Both the position numbers and the translations under genes were made by a program. From Agapanthus africanus (lineage: Eukaryota; Streptophyta; Magnoliopsida; Asparagales; Amaryllidaceae), in assembly GCA_030015575.1 (NCBI GenBank), contig JASDDO010000008.1, forward strand, positions 80,143,965 to 80,207,964: a stretch of DNA of 64,000 nt. The letters are read 5' to 3'. The first letter of the stretch is position 1, and every line of letters begins with the position of its first letter. Below the pieces are notes generated by a model. The model saw only the letters and a list, made by a program, of their open reading frames with translations. It was not told the origin of the DNA and did no database searches. Shown here in pieces: positions 49,728 through 60,071 of this stretch.

Positions 49728-49974
49728 TTTTCCGACGATCGGCACCCATCATTTTCATCGTCATCATCTAAGATGTGGGTACACCAAATTTCATGTGATT
49801 ATACAATTTTTTCACCGTTGATTTAGTGGGTTCAAAATTAACGGTTTACCGACAATAGAACTTTTTACATTGCTAAATCAACGGTGAAAAAGTTGTAGAA
49901 TCACATGAAATTTGGTGTACCCACATCTTAGATGATGACGATGAAGATGGTGGGTGCCGATCGTCGGAAAAAAC
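49728..49974. repeat. Hairpin MITE, unit III (split by a solo LTR)
   Basis: A long near-perfect inverted repeat: GACGATCGGCACCCATCAT..GATGTGGGTACACCAAATTT and its mirror up to GGGTGCCGATCGTCGGAAAA. The gypsy-type solo LTR entered at AAAAC. The rest of the unit (GACGCCATAGGAGGGAATTC..) continues at 53190-53252. Confidence 0.8.
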
Positions 49975-52900
49975 TGTCACGACCCGAAAGAGCACGTGAC
50001 TGGCCCTTGAACCCTATGAAGCCTATAGGACTCCATCTGATCCAAGTAAGCCAAAAGCCCAGAAATCTAAAACCATTTAAAAGTAAATAAGGAAAACTGG
50101 TTTTTAGAAGTAAAGAAATCGTGTTTCAAAAATCCAAGTTTTTAAATAACTAAGCCGAATATGTATTTTAAAAATGTGTAACTTTTCCTGAAAAATTTCG
50201 GCAGAGTTTCCTTTGTAAAAACTGGCCCCGAACGGGGTACAACAAGAATAATATATATAACATGATAAAAGGCATCTCCAAGCGGGAGCTAGCTCTTCGT
50301 CAATCGACGGTCACAACCACGCGAGCAATAATAATATACAACGCCAAAGGGCGAGGATCAAACTCAAAAGAAACTTAAAACAGCCAGAAAACCGTAATAC
50401 TACAAGCGCGACTCTAAGGTCGAAATAACACAAGTTTTGGTTGATGGAAATTCTAGATACAATAAATGATACATGAACAATGGCGGTTCTGATACAAAAG
50501 AACCCACCTATCCAAGCAAGTCACCCATAAGGAAGCAGTGTGCCAGAAATGCCGCTATGGAATCTGTACGGCAAAAACCTGCAAGGACTGGGGCACAACG
50601 GGAGTGAGTTGCCAACTCGTGAATAGAAAATATCTACAAGCAGAGATCGAATGCATGACCCATCCTAGGTCAATACGATCAGATATAAATAAACCTCAAT
50701 ATGAATAAAGTTGAAGCATGCTAAACTGGCAATGTAATCTCTACATGAGTGTAATGCCAAGTGCTCGTGCTAGTGCCTCAGGTAATAGCATGTCATGAAT
50801 ATGAGGTATGATCAATGTAATCAAATCTGCACACACGTGGATCCCGTCCACTCGTCACCCAATGACAATAACCATCATGCAAGTAAGTATCATGAAACCT
50901 GTGCATGGAAATATGAGGATATAACCCATCCGTGTCCCTCGCGACACGTCAAAATCATGGAACCGGAGTGCCCAGCATCGGCACTCGAAAACATCATGAA
51001 AACTGTGCCCAGCATCGGCACATAAATCCTCATATATCGGGCTCCGTCAGTCCGGATCGGCCCGCGGGCTCTGTCTGCGGTATCGGCCCTCAGCCCCGGC
51101 AGGACGCCCAAATCTATCCATCGACTCTGGTCAGTATCCTCCGGATAACCGCCAGGTCCAACCAATCACCGGTAGGTACTCGCCCGCCTCCAGGCTCAAT
51201 CGGCAAAGCTCATCGATCATCTTGCCGAGGGGAACCATACCGGGTCCACCATGTACCCGCAATCGACTCATCCACTCCTCGATTCGGGTTTCACATGTCG
51301 CTCTCAGCACCGAGAAAACACATGGTGGACGCACTGAAATATCATATCAAGGGTAACCGGGTTTTTAAAGCAATGACATATTCTCTTTTGAAACACTCTC
51401 GGTTCCCAAATCCAGAAATATCATAGAAACAACATATCTCAATGCGTATAATCAAAAGCATGAAGTATGCGACATGTAAAGGAAGGTATGCATATCATCA
51501 TGTCATGCAAGGATCATATACTGAATGCAATAGTACTATAGTGTAGTGACATGGCAATTATCGATAATGAGTGTGTGAGCCGGCAACAAGTGTACGTGGA
51601 ACATATGCATCATCGATAATGGTGCTGGTGTCCTAGCAGCATGACTGAAATATAACCACAGTACAAGCGATGCAATGCAAATAGCATGAATATGCGGAAT
51701 CGAATAATCAACGCAAAAGTAAAGAATCTACACCAATCTGTACAAGTCATGCAGGGGTGCCATTTGAAATAAGACGAATCAGGGCTTTTGGAAAAACAAG
51801 GGCTACGGTGTTTTAAGAAAAGATACATCATTTGAAAATATCCGTATGACCCTTCTGCCTATCTTTAAAATATCCCCGATTCGTTAGTTTGAAATAGGTA
51901 TGACTCGGTCCAGTCTAATGTCTACTAAGTAATCTAGACAGGAGGGGTAAGAAACCACCTAATCTGAGTCAATATATATAGATATGATAGTCGGTGATCC
52001 CGCCTCAATAACATATCGTAAGATATCCTCGAGTCATGAGTGCGGATCTATCATCAATATCGGCTCGTACGGTAGATCGTCGTACGGCATCCCAATAGCT
52101 GGGTAGGGGTCAATATCACAGTACCTCATCACATATCAGGTATCACTATCATCAGATCGCATAATCTGGGGTACTACTCTAAGTCTAGTACAAATCGATA
52201 CCATCTATAAAAATATGAATGCGGGTAAAGCACATGTCCAAAGGCCCGCTAAAACTATCATATCGCACCTCGAAGACAAGCTATGTCACATCGCCGATCT
52301 TACGGCCTCACATCAAGTATCATCTCAAACCACGTATCATCCTCAAATCCCGTATATAAACACATAGTCTCATACCCATGTGTAGATATACGCACCATCA
52401 TATGCACTCTAATAAATGAAAGAATGAATGCAAGTATGTGTGTAAATGTATGTGTGAGTGCAACCACTACTCTAGGGTTCGCACTATACTAAACCAATAT
52501 ATTCTTATCATCAAAATATCATTATTACCATCAATAACCCTAAACAACACATAATAAATATTCGTGTGTATACGTATTCGTATACATCACCACGGACTGC
52601 GGGGGTGCTATACGCCATCCACCCGACTTCTCCCCGTAGATATAAATCTACTCACCTTGCTTCTCGTGTGCCAAAGCCGATGTCGCTATCTTCACCTCCT
52701 TTGCCTCAACATCACGCGGGGTACCTACAAGTATATCACAATGCTAAAGCATATGAAAATCACATCGGAAACCAAAATAGCACACGCTACCCGCATAGGT
52801 AAAAACCTATCGACTCGCATGTAAACACAATCAAAATCCACTTGTCGTTGACGTCCAAACGCCACCCGACAGGAATGAATCACCAAATACCAAAATCCAT

Positions 52901-53184
52901 GCTAAAACAAGTCCCAAATTATACACCAACATAGGAAAATCAACCCAGATTTCACCCTAAATGGAATCAGTCAAAACTAGACATACTCAGGGTCAAAACT
53001 AGAGGAAATGGGGGCATGCACAGAAAACGAGGCAATTCCTTAAAATACCTTATTTTAGAATTTTCCATAATTTTTCCCCATTTATCTGCATTTAATTATA
53101 CCAGAATATTAAAATATTCATTAAAATAATATTAAATTATAAAATTTCCCAAAAATCATATTTTATTATTTTGAAGACGTTACA
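49975..53184 (-). mobile_element. Solo gypsy-type LTR, 3.2 kb
   Basis: 3,210 bp, starting TGTCACGACCCG and ending GACGTTACA, with perfect 5-bp duplications AAAAC (49970-49974 and 53185-53189). The first bases parallel the reverse complement of the Tekay-type LTR at 12098 (TGTCACGCCCCG), so its sense is minus. There is no gag-pol, primer site or second LTR, so it arose by recombination between LTRs. The open frames near 50,800-51,430 are chance frames in a CG-richer part. Confidence 0.85.
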
Positions 53185-53189
53185 AAAAC

Positions 53190-53287
53190 TAAGTAGATAG
53201 TATTTTTTCGACGCCATAGGAGGGAATTCCCTCCTATGGCCTCTTTCCTCCATTATATATATATGTGTGTGTGTGTGTGTGTGAGAG

Positions 53288-53321
<34 letters not shown>

Positions 53322-53350
53322 GAGTTTAAAGGAGGAAAGATGAGTTTAAA
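53190..53350. repeat. Remainder of MITE unit III and (TG)n tract
   Basis: Has the terminal palindrome GCCATAGGAGGGAATTCCCT (53213-53232) with CCTATGGC after it, then (AT)n, a (GT)n run at 53265-53304 and a duplicated word GAGTTTAAAGGAGGAAAG (53322 and 53342). Confidence 0.6.
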
Positions 53351-53351
53351 G

Positions 53352-53724
53352 GAGGAAAGGTGCCATAGGAAAGGATTTTCTCCTATAGCGTCGGAAAAAT
53401 TCACTCTCCATAATTTTTTTTGACGATCGGCATACATCACCTTCATTTTTATTATCTAAGATGTGGATACACCAAATTTTATGTGATTATACCATTTTTT
53501 CACCATTGATTTAGTTGGTGAAAAATTAATGGTTTACCGACAATAGAACTTTTTACATTGCTAATTCAACGGTGAAAAAGTAGTGGAATCATATGAAATT
53601 TGGTGTACCCACATCTTAGATGATAACGATGAAGATGATGGATGCCGATCGCCGGAAAAAACGCGGGAGGTCGTACTTTTTCAACGCCATAGGAGGAAAT
53701 CCCCTCCTATGGCCTCTTTCTTCG

Positions 53725-53725
<1 letters not shown>
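53352..53725. repeat. Hairpin MITE, unit IV
   Basis: Full-length member: the edges GCCATAGGA.AGGATTTTCTCC and GCCATAGGAGGAAATCCCCT each form a palindrome. Inside are GACGATCGGCATACATCACC and the mirrored GATGATGGATGCCGATCGCC, with the shared core TTTACCGACAATAGAACTTT. Confidence 0.75.

Positions 53726-53727
<2 letters not shown>

Positions 53728-53770
<43 letters not shown>
53728..53770. repeat. (AT)n microsatellite at the centre of a large palindrome
   Basis: Pure AT run. The flanking 120-180 bp on each side are inverted copies of each other (MITE ends of units IV and V). Confidence 0.9.
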
Positions 53771-53772
<2 letters not shown>

Positions 53773-54205
53773 CGAAGAAAGAGGCCATAGGAGGGGATTT
53801 CCTCCTATGGCGTCGAATATATAATCGAAGAAAGAGGCCATAGGAGGGGATTTCCTCCTATGGCGTCGAAAAAATACGACCTCCATCTTTGTTTCCGGCG
53901 ATCGGCATCCATCATCTTCATCGTTATCATCTAAGATGTGGGTACACCAAATTTCATATGATTCCACAACTTTTTCACCATTGATTTAGAAATGTAAAAA
54001 GATCTATTTTCGGTAAACCGTTAATTTTGAACCCACTAATTCAACGGTAAAAAAGTTGTAGAATCACATGAAATTTGGTGTGCCCATATCTTAGATGATA
54101 ACGATAAAGATGATCGGTGCCGATCGTCGGAAAACATGATGAAGATTGTATTTTTTCGACGCCATACGAGAAAATTCGCTCCTATGTCATCTTTATTCCA
54201 TTATC
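53768..54205. repeat. Hairpin MITE, unit V, with a duplicated end
   Basis: Same family, opposite outer orientation to unit IV. The terminal palindrome GCCATAGGAGGGGATTTCCT is present twice in tandem (near 53783 and 53837). The inner mirror arms are GGCGATCGGCATCCATCATC and GATGATCGGTGCCGATCGTC. Confidence 0.75.
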
Positions 54206-54698
54206 CTGTGTGTGTTTTGTGTGTGTGTGTTTCTATATATTTCTTCTCTTTCGATGGCTGGTAAAGTTATTTTTGGCTTATGAGCGTTTGTTTTCTTAAG
54301 CAATAATTTGTTTTGCTTCTTTGAGAACAGAACAAATTCCATTCCTTGTTACTTCATAATAAAATCTATATACAATTGTTACTTCTTTATAAAATCTGCC
54401 TCTGGCTAAATTCTAAGTTCATAAATGTATTTTTCGACTTAAACGGTGGAAGATTTTAGGCGAATTGCGTATGCTTATTTTATACTTGTAATTCACACAT
54501 GCGATGCACATATATATCAAATTTCAATGAATGTAATATCAACCAGATAGTTTTAAATGATATGGTTAGTTTTTTCTTGTTTGCTTAGTTGTGGTAATAA
54601 ATCATGGTTTGATTTTTTTTTTTTATTGATTTTTATAAGTGAGAAAAACATGTCAACTTCACGGTCAAAAGACCTCCTTCCTTTTGCACAATAAAGGG
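54206..54698. other. Gene-free part of duplication unit 1
   Basis: Resumes the tandem duplication (matches 57305-57440 and 58090-58150). No gene. Confidence 0.55.
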
Positions 54699-55092
54699 AT
54701 GTTTGCTTGCACGGAAGTGATGAAAATACCGGAAATAAGCTTACTTTACTTTAGATACTCTAGACGTTTGGTTTGACGGAATGAAATGTATTCTATGTCA
54801 CATGGTTACTTTCTAAGATTTTCTTTCCCATGAAGCAACCAAGACAAGGAAATATATTTTATTTGTTTTTATTTATTACTTCCAAAAAATGAATACTAAC
54901 CACCGAACATTTTTTTAATGTGTATTGTTTATGGAAGAAGTAGATGAAGTAACTTCATATGTATTTCCTTTTCTTTCAAAATTATGTAAACAAACACTAA
55001 AGTAACTTCAAATACCACTTGGATGAGCTTTTATGTGAAGTTACTTCATGAGCTACTTCCAATACTTCCGTTACTTCCGTGCAAACAAACAT
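54699..55092. repeat. hAT-like MITE, copy 1
   Basis: Terminal inverted repeats ATGTTTGCTTGCACGGAAGT and ATGTTTGTTTGCACGGAAGT, continuing with CGGAAATA and TGGAAGTA words. AT-rich core. The homologous element in unit 2 is 58151-58819. Confidence 0.7.
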
Positions 55093-56195
55093 GTTACTGC
55101 AATAATCCGCATCACTGTTTTAGATCGTCTCTAAAGTTGGAAAATTCACATCTTTTTAGAGAGCGATTTGCATTACATTAACATTCGAGCGTCTCAATAA
55201 TGATTTTGGACATGAGTCCTAACCAAAATTTCACCATATATCATTGGATAAGCACATTGCGATCTTCTAATGCAAGCGCAAGAAGTATCCCAATCACAAA
55301 AGTTTTAGGTGTATGCAGTAGAATATGTTAATATAGAATTTATCATCTATGAATAAAGTTTTTTCTTTAATAGTTTATATACTATATGTGCATTTTTTTG
55401 TCAAATATTTTCTATGTATATTCTTCTAAAAGTGCAACATCAAAGCTCATGTGTTTGCTGATATCAGTTGAATCGAGCAGCTGAAAAATTGATCAAGAGT
55501 GATTGGAAACCTCTATCAGTTTAAAAAGAGATGGGCATCATGTAAGGGAAATTTCCTAGCTTTTGTTGGTAGATTGGTGTTTATTAATTCGGTGCTTTCT
55601 TCGTTAGCACTGATTTATCTTTCTTCTTTAAGTTACCTCGATGGGTGATTTAAAAAAATTGATTTGTTAGAAGTAGACCTTTATGAATAGTTGCATCTCG
55701 AGTTTATGTTTCATGAAATCCAACAGCCGCATCGCAAGTTTATCTCGTTTTAGACCATCGATCAAAAGTTAGCATTTTCCCATTCTAAATAGTAGATAAT
55801 TTACATATTTTTCAGAGAGTGATTTGGATTACAAATTACATATATACAGTATGAGGGAACCAAAAGAAATGAAGAATTTGATTTTAGAGTACTGGATATA
55901 GATAGATAAATGACCTACCGATTAAAATATTTTGAAGAATTTGTTTTCAAAAGAAATGAAGAATCTGACCAGCTAACATGATTTATTTCCAAAAAAAATC
56001 CACATCTTTTTTTTTTAATTTAAATTCAAATCTGATATGCATCCTCAACTGAAAGGGTTTGAATTATAAAAGTAGAGATATATTGGAATAAATAATTGAT
56101 ACGGAAAATTAAAAGATCCGCACATATCATAATTTTCCATATTTGGTGTGTGTAAAAACCAAAATGAAATAGAAGCATAAATTAGAGTTGTATGT

Positions 56196-57143
56196 TCTGA
56201 TCCCATGAAGCAAGCTGCAAAGAGGCTGCAGCGCGGCCAAGGAGAAACTCTCCCAGTTGATGTTTTGGCCTGCGGTGACGACAAACCGAAGCAGTTGCCC
56301 TCAACTCTGGCAGGTTTCTTCTGCAAAGCCATCACCGACTTGAGCAGAAAATACATTATGATCGATAAAGATGTCGCCGGCAGTAACTCTGTAGACACCA
56401 GCGTCTCAGTATCATGCCGGATCTTTACATGATAGTCCTCATCCATTCCTGCAATGGGTGCTCTTGTGTTCCGGAAGAGAATCAATATCAAGTACAAAAT
56501 CGTTCTACATGTGCAACCCTGCCACTAGGAGATGGGCGCTCGTACCTAACCCAACCGCACAAAAAGGAGCCCCGATGGCTGTCGGTTTTGATCCTCGTGT
56601 CTCTGAACGCTATCGCGTTGTTTCGATCCCTAGAAACAAATATGTACAAAGCTTAGACTTAGAGGTTGAGGTATTTTCGTCTGAGATGGGCAAGCAGGCG
56701 AAGCGTCCAAGGTATGATGGACTTGGTTGGTTCACCTCATTCAACCGGATAACCTTCTTCAATGGAGTGGTGTATATGTTGGATTCTCCTCGTCATGATA
56801 ATACAATCTCGAGAGAAACTCGCTTAAGAAAATTGAGTTGCCTTGGATTATGCGGTGTGTGTATGGGACAATTGCATTATGCGGTGGTGGTGAATGCGAC
56901 ACCTATGGATTCGAAAGCATCTTTTATACATTAAACCTCTAGTAGAGCAGAAAAGGTTTGAATGGTTTCGGTGTAAAGAAGATAAAACTTCAAGCGTTTT
57001 GGCGTTCCATCCCTACTTTTCAGTGGTATTCATTTTGATCAAGGACACTCTTTGCGTTTGATAATCGATCTGATGTAAATTTTCACTATATGTATGCTTA
57101 CTCTCCTTGCTACCGAATGGGGCGACATTCCTTGTATGTGTAG
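56196..57143 (+). pseudogene. F-box-associated protein pseudogene, copy B
   Basis: Longer than copy A. The plus strand reads GETLPVDVLA, the very start of an F box, then jumps to KQLPSTLAGFF, so most of the F box is deleted. It continues DLYM..VLIHSCNG, FYMCNPATRRWALVPNP, PMAVGFDPRVSERYRVVSI and LEVEVFSSEMG in shifted frames, then LGLCGVCMGQLHYAV and SSVLAFHPYFSVVFILIKD near the C-terminus, with a frameshift before a stop near 57141. These are hallmarks of the plant F-box-associated family. At least three frame changes make it a pseudogene. Confidence 0.78.
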
Positions 57144-57597
57144 CGTTAGACTATGCTTAGACTATGCTCCGCTCTATGGAATACAAAAATAAGTTCCATC
57201 AAGTTTTTAATCATTAATTTTGCTTTAAGACTTGTGTAAACAATGATCACAAACAATGATGGCCTGATTAAAATAAATGAGAGCTCGAATGTAGGGAATG
57301 TAGGTATATATTTATTCTCTTTCTGTGGTTTGCAAAGTTATTTTTGGCTTATGAATGATGGATGAAGAAGAGTTTTTTTTTTCTTAAGCAATGATTTGTT
57401 ATGCTTCTTGATTATCTTCAAGAACAGAACAAATTTCCCCTGGTGGTATTTGAAGTGATTGATGCCATGAGCAATTAACCTAAGTGAAATTGTTAACTCG
57501 TTTCAAAAGAGATTTTAGACTTGGGGCCTGATGGTATCTCATACTTAGTAATTCGATTCTCATACTTGGGGCCTGATGGGTTGCAAGATTATGAAAC
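57144..57597. other. Gene-free part of duplication unit 2
   Basis: Matches 54230-54330 in part. No gene recognised. Confidence 0.5.
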
Positions 57598-57893
57598 TTG
57601 GATTCCAAAATAATAGGCTTGAAAATTTCTGGATTTGGTAATTTGTTGTTTACTTGGTTTTGGATTTCTAGTATTGAATTTATAGATTCTTATAATCTTT
57701 GTTTGGTTGGTGAAAATAAAATGAGATTTGGATTTTAGAAAGAGATAGAGAGAATTATTAAATAAATAAAAAATACAGGTCAGTCTAAAAGTCGATGAAT
57801 AGTACCAAATACTTAAACAAAGAAATCCTAAAAATCCAAATATATCAACCAAACACAAAATTATAGAATCCTAAGATTCCACGATCTAAATCC
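57598..57893 (-). repeat. MITE of the GATTTGGAT family, inverted copy 1
   Basis: Read on the minus strand, it has the same blocks as 58396-58715: GTGGAATCCTAAGATTC, TTTTGTGTTTGGTTG, a middle with AATAATTCTCTCT, then AAATCCAAAACCAAGT and AAATTACCAAATCCAGAAAT near the end. Confidence 0.65.
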
Positions 57894-58150
57894 ATGCTAA
57901 TCCCGCACAGCCCTTTGTAATTCAATTGCGGTCGTACATTTATAATTTCAAATGATTTTATTTGTGCTTAATTTATTTCATTAAATTCATATATAAAATA
58001 ACCTAGATAGTTTTAATTGAAGGAAATAAATTTTTTGGTGGGTTGGATTTTTTGACGTTCTTTTATTAATTCTTTTTTGAAACATGGGAAAATCACGCCA
58101 GCAATCACTTTCACAATCAAAAGGCACTCTTTATTTTGCACAATACGAAT

Positions 58151-58819
58151 GGTTGTTTGTACATAATTAGCATGGAAATACCAAAAAATAAACGGACTTC
58201 ATGTATTTGAGATGTTTGGTTTACCGAAAATAAAGCTTGACATTTACATGAATACTTCCAAGATTTTCTTAATAAGGTCCAAAGACAAGAATATATATTT
58301 TATTTAATTTCAATTATTGCTTCCAAATATTGATTACTTATAACCACCGAGCAATTTTTTTGTTTGTTTTGTTTAGGGGCATGCATGGTTTGAGGATTTG
58401 GATCGTGGAATCCTAAGATTCAATAATTTTGTGTTTGGTTGGAGAATTTGGATTTTTATGATTACTTTGTTTTTAATGGATTCGTGAACCCTAAAATTTT
58501 TTAAGAATTTTCAAGGATTTAACATTATTCATTGTAATTTTTAGATGGGATTCATGTACTTTATTTATTTAATAATTCTCTCTTTATCTATGTCTCCAGA
58601 TACAAATCACACTTTATTTTCACCAGAATTTACAAATCCAATACTAGAAATCCAAAAACAACAGACCAAATTACCAAATCCAGAAATTTTCAACAATACT
58701 ATTTTGAAATCCAGATTGCACTTATAGAATTAAATGAAATTATGAAAATAAACACATAAAGCAACTTCAAATACTATTTTTTGCATAACTCTATGAAGGG
58801 CTTCCGTGCAAACAAACAT
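58151..58819. repeat. hAT-like MITE, copy 2, with a nested MITE
   Basis: Outer edges GGTTGTTTGTACA and GTGCAAACAAACAT correspond to copy 1 at 54699. It is longer because the 58396-58715 element is inserted in it. Confidence 0.6.
58396..58715 (+). repeat. MITE of the GATTTGGAT family, copy 2
   Basis: Runs from GATTTGGATCGTGGAATCC to TTTTGAAATCCAGATT in the opposite orientation to 57598-57893. The two copies lie 500 bp apart and could pair in a transcript. Confidence 0.65.
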
Positions 58820-58870
58820 CATGCCACGGCAGGTTAGAAAATTCACATGCTTCAAAAAAGAAAAAAGGTA

Positions 58871-59111
58871 AGAAAATTCACATGCCTTAACTATCATGAT
58901 TTTTTACCCTAAAATTTCTTACAATTTTCTTGTTACTGTGACGCGTAAAACGCTAAGAAAAAGTATTTACATAAGTAAAAGATTTCTTTTCAAAAAAAAA
59001 AATACATAGTAAATATCTACCATTTTAATTAAAAAAAAGAAAGAAATCTGATGAATTTAGTATGTAACTTGAAGAAGTTTTACTTAAAAATTAATGAAGG
59101 AAATAAATATT
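58871..59111. other. AT-rich spacer downstream of the snoRNA cluster
   Basis: Poly-A and poly-T runs, possibly the 3' end region of the snoRNA precursor. No gene. Confidence 0.4.
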
Positions 59112-59197
59112 GAACGATCAGAACCTGTCGGGATTTCATGAGTAACATCACGACAATAATCAGTGGATTGACAGACCATGAATTTCATCGTCACTTC
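59112..59197 (-). ncRNA. Box C/D snoRNA guiding 18S rRNA (snoRNA 2 of the cluster)
   Basis: On the minus strand: C box ACGATGA (59185-59191), D' box CTGA, C' box GTGATGT, D box CTGA (59118-59121), in the correct order. The 13 bases before D' include GTCTGTCAATCC, a perfect 12-nt antisense to the plant 18S rRNA segment GGATTGACAGAC. By the rule of the fifth base before the box, the methylated base is the first U of GGAUUG. From memory this matches the site guided by yeast snR55 (Um1269). The guide before D (ATCCCGACAGGTT) has no target that I know. The terminal stem is weak (GAA with TTC). It acts in the nucleolus with fibrillarin and the Nop56/58 core. Confidence 0.75.
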
Positions 59198-59282
59198 GCC
59201 CACAAAAAACAAACCTAAAAAAAGAAATCGATAAAATAAAAACAAAAGGAGATTTCAACAAATAACAATCATGAGAGAGAGA

Positions 59283-59384
59283 TTGCTCAGAACTTCTTAG
59301 AGGGATGTGTTGCCGTCACCGGCCGGTATCAATAACCAGCCTCCGGCACAGCATTTATATTTCCTCATCGCAAATCATCAGCAA
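59283..59384 (-). ncRNA. Box C/D snoRNA antisense to 18S rRNA (snoRNA 1 of the cluster)
   Basis: On the minus strand a perfect C box TGATGA (59375-59380) and D box CTGA (59287-59290) are closed by the terminal stem TTGC/GCAA. The length is 102 nt. The sequence before D, TCCCTCTAAGAAG, is a perfect antisense of CTTCTTAGAGGGA, a conserved stretch of plant 18S rRNA. By the fifth-base rule the target would be a U of that CUUCUU word; I do not know it as a mapped site. D' and C' are unclear (possibly TTGA and GTGACGG). It lies 85 nt upstream of snoRNA 2 on the same strand, the usual plant polycistronic arrangement. Confidence 0.78.
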
Positions 59385-59480
59385 ATTATTTACAAAATAA
59401 TGACCAAAAACCAAAACCCTAAATTTCGATATATTGAGAGAGAGAGAGGGGCGGAGGCTAAGGTTGATGCTAGAGGTTGG

Positions 59481-59488
59481 TATTTATA
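59481..59488 (-). promoter_or_regulatory. TATA box of the snoRNA cluster
   Basis: The minus strand reads TATAAATA about 100 nt before snoRNA 1. Transcription would start near 59450. Confidence 0.6.
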
Positions 59489-59511
59489 AAGGGAATAAGA
59501 GAGAAAAGGGG

Positions 59512-59538
59512 AAACCCTAATTTTTTTGTTGATGGGCT
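59512..59538. promoter_or_regulatory. Telo-box and site II element
   Basis: AAACCCTAA (telo-box) at 59512-59520 and TGGGCT (site II) at 59533-59538, just upstream of the TATA box. This pair is typical of plant snoRNA and ribosomal-protein promoters. A second telo-box lies in the leader at 59414-59422. Confidence 0.65.
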
Positions 59539-60071
59539 GGAGGGATCTCAACCGTTTGATCTACTAATCTAATCAGGACGCTCATTGCACGTGATGCTTT
59601 GAACCCTAATTACTAAATTTCGAAAACTTGCATTTGCCCATTCAACTTTGATTTATTGTCAAATTGCCCTTGTTTTAAATATTTAATTACAAAAATTCTT
59701 TTTAAGTTAGAACTATTTCCTACTAATCGAGCAAAAGATGAGGATATTTTTTGCAATTTACCATAGATTGTATTTGTGTTGGATTTTGCCAGTGCTGCCA
59801 AAATAGGATTTTAAGGTGCATTTAGAAAACCCTTTATATCCAATCTCTTTTTAACTCATCACACCCTTTTCTTTCTTCTAGATGCATGTAAATTATCTTA
59901 TTTACTTATTTCTTAAGACATTTCTATACACGTTTGGCGCATGCCCATTTCTTTGAAATTCAACTTTTTTTTAAAAAAAGATTTACCATAGAAACGAATT
60001 ATCCATTTGTTTTCTAAATTCTTGGACTCCCAAGAAAATTGAGGTTAGCTCCATGAGAATGAACAAGAATA
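59539..60071. other. Gene-free DNA
   Basis: A further AACCCTAA word near 59603 and AT-rich sequence. No gene recognised. Confidence 0.5.

Larger units (their letters stand above)
43270..55092. repeat. Tandem duplication, unit 1 (expanded by insertions)
   Basis: Words in this order recur in unit 2 (55260-58870): TGCATTAGAATATGTT (43323), CTTCTTAAAGTTGCCTCGA (43606), TTGATTTGTTAGAAGTGGA (44382), a block with AGTTGCATCTC..GAAATC (44413), the broken F-box gene (48520), GTTATTTTTGGCTTATGA (54264) and the hAT-like MITE (54699). Helitron-like repeats, hairpin MITEs and a solo LTR inserted in this unit explain its larger size. Confidence 0.65.
55260..58870. repeat. Tandem duplication, unit 2
   Basis: Carries the same order of words as unit 1 without the large insertions: ATGCAGTAGAATATGTT (55313), CTTCTTTAAGTTACCTCGA (55621), TTGATTTGTTAGAAGTAGA (55659), F-box fragment (56196-57143), GTTATTTTTGGCTTATGA (57331), hAT-like MITE (58151-58819). 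Confidence 0.65.

Noticed and set aside
50795-51426. Several open frames on both strands in the solo LTR
   Set aside because: They overlap one another in a CG-richer LTR section and show no known domain.
53583-53967. Two frames on opposite strands with nearly the same peptide
   Set aside because: They are the two arms of a MITE palindrome read outward, not genes.
56045-56497. Minus-strand frame of 150 codons over the F-box pseudogene
   Set aside because: It is the shadow of the plus-strand F-box-associated sequence.
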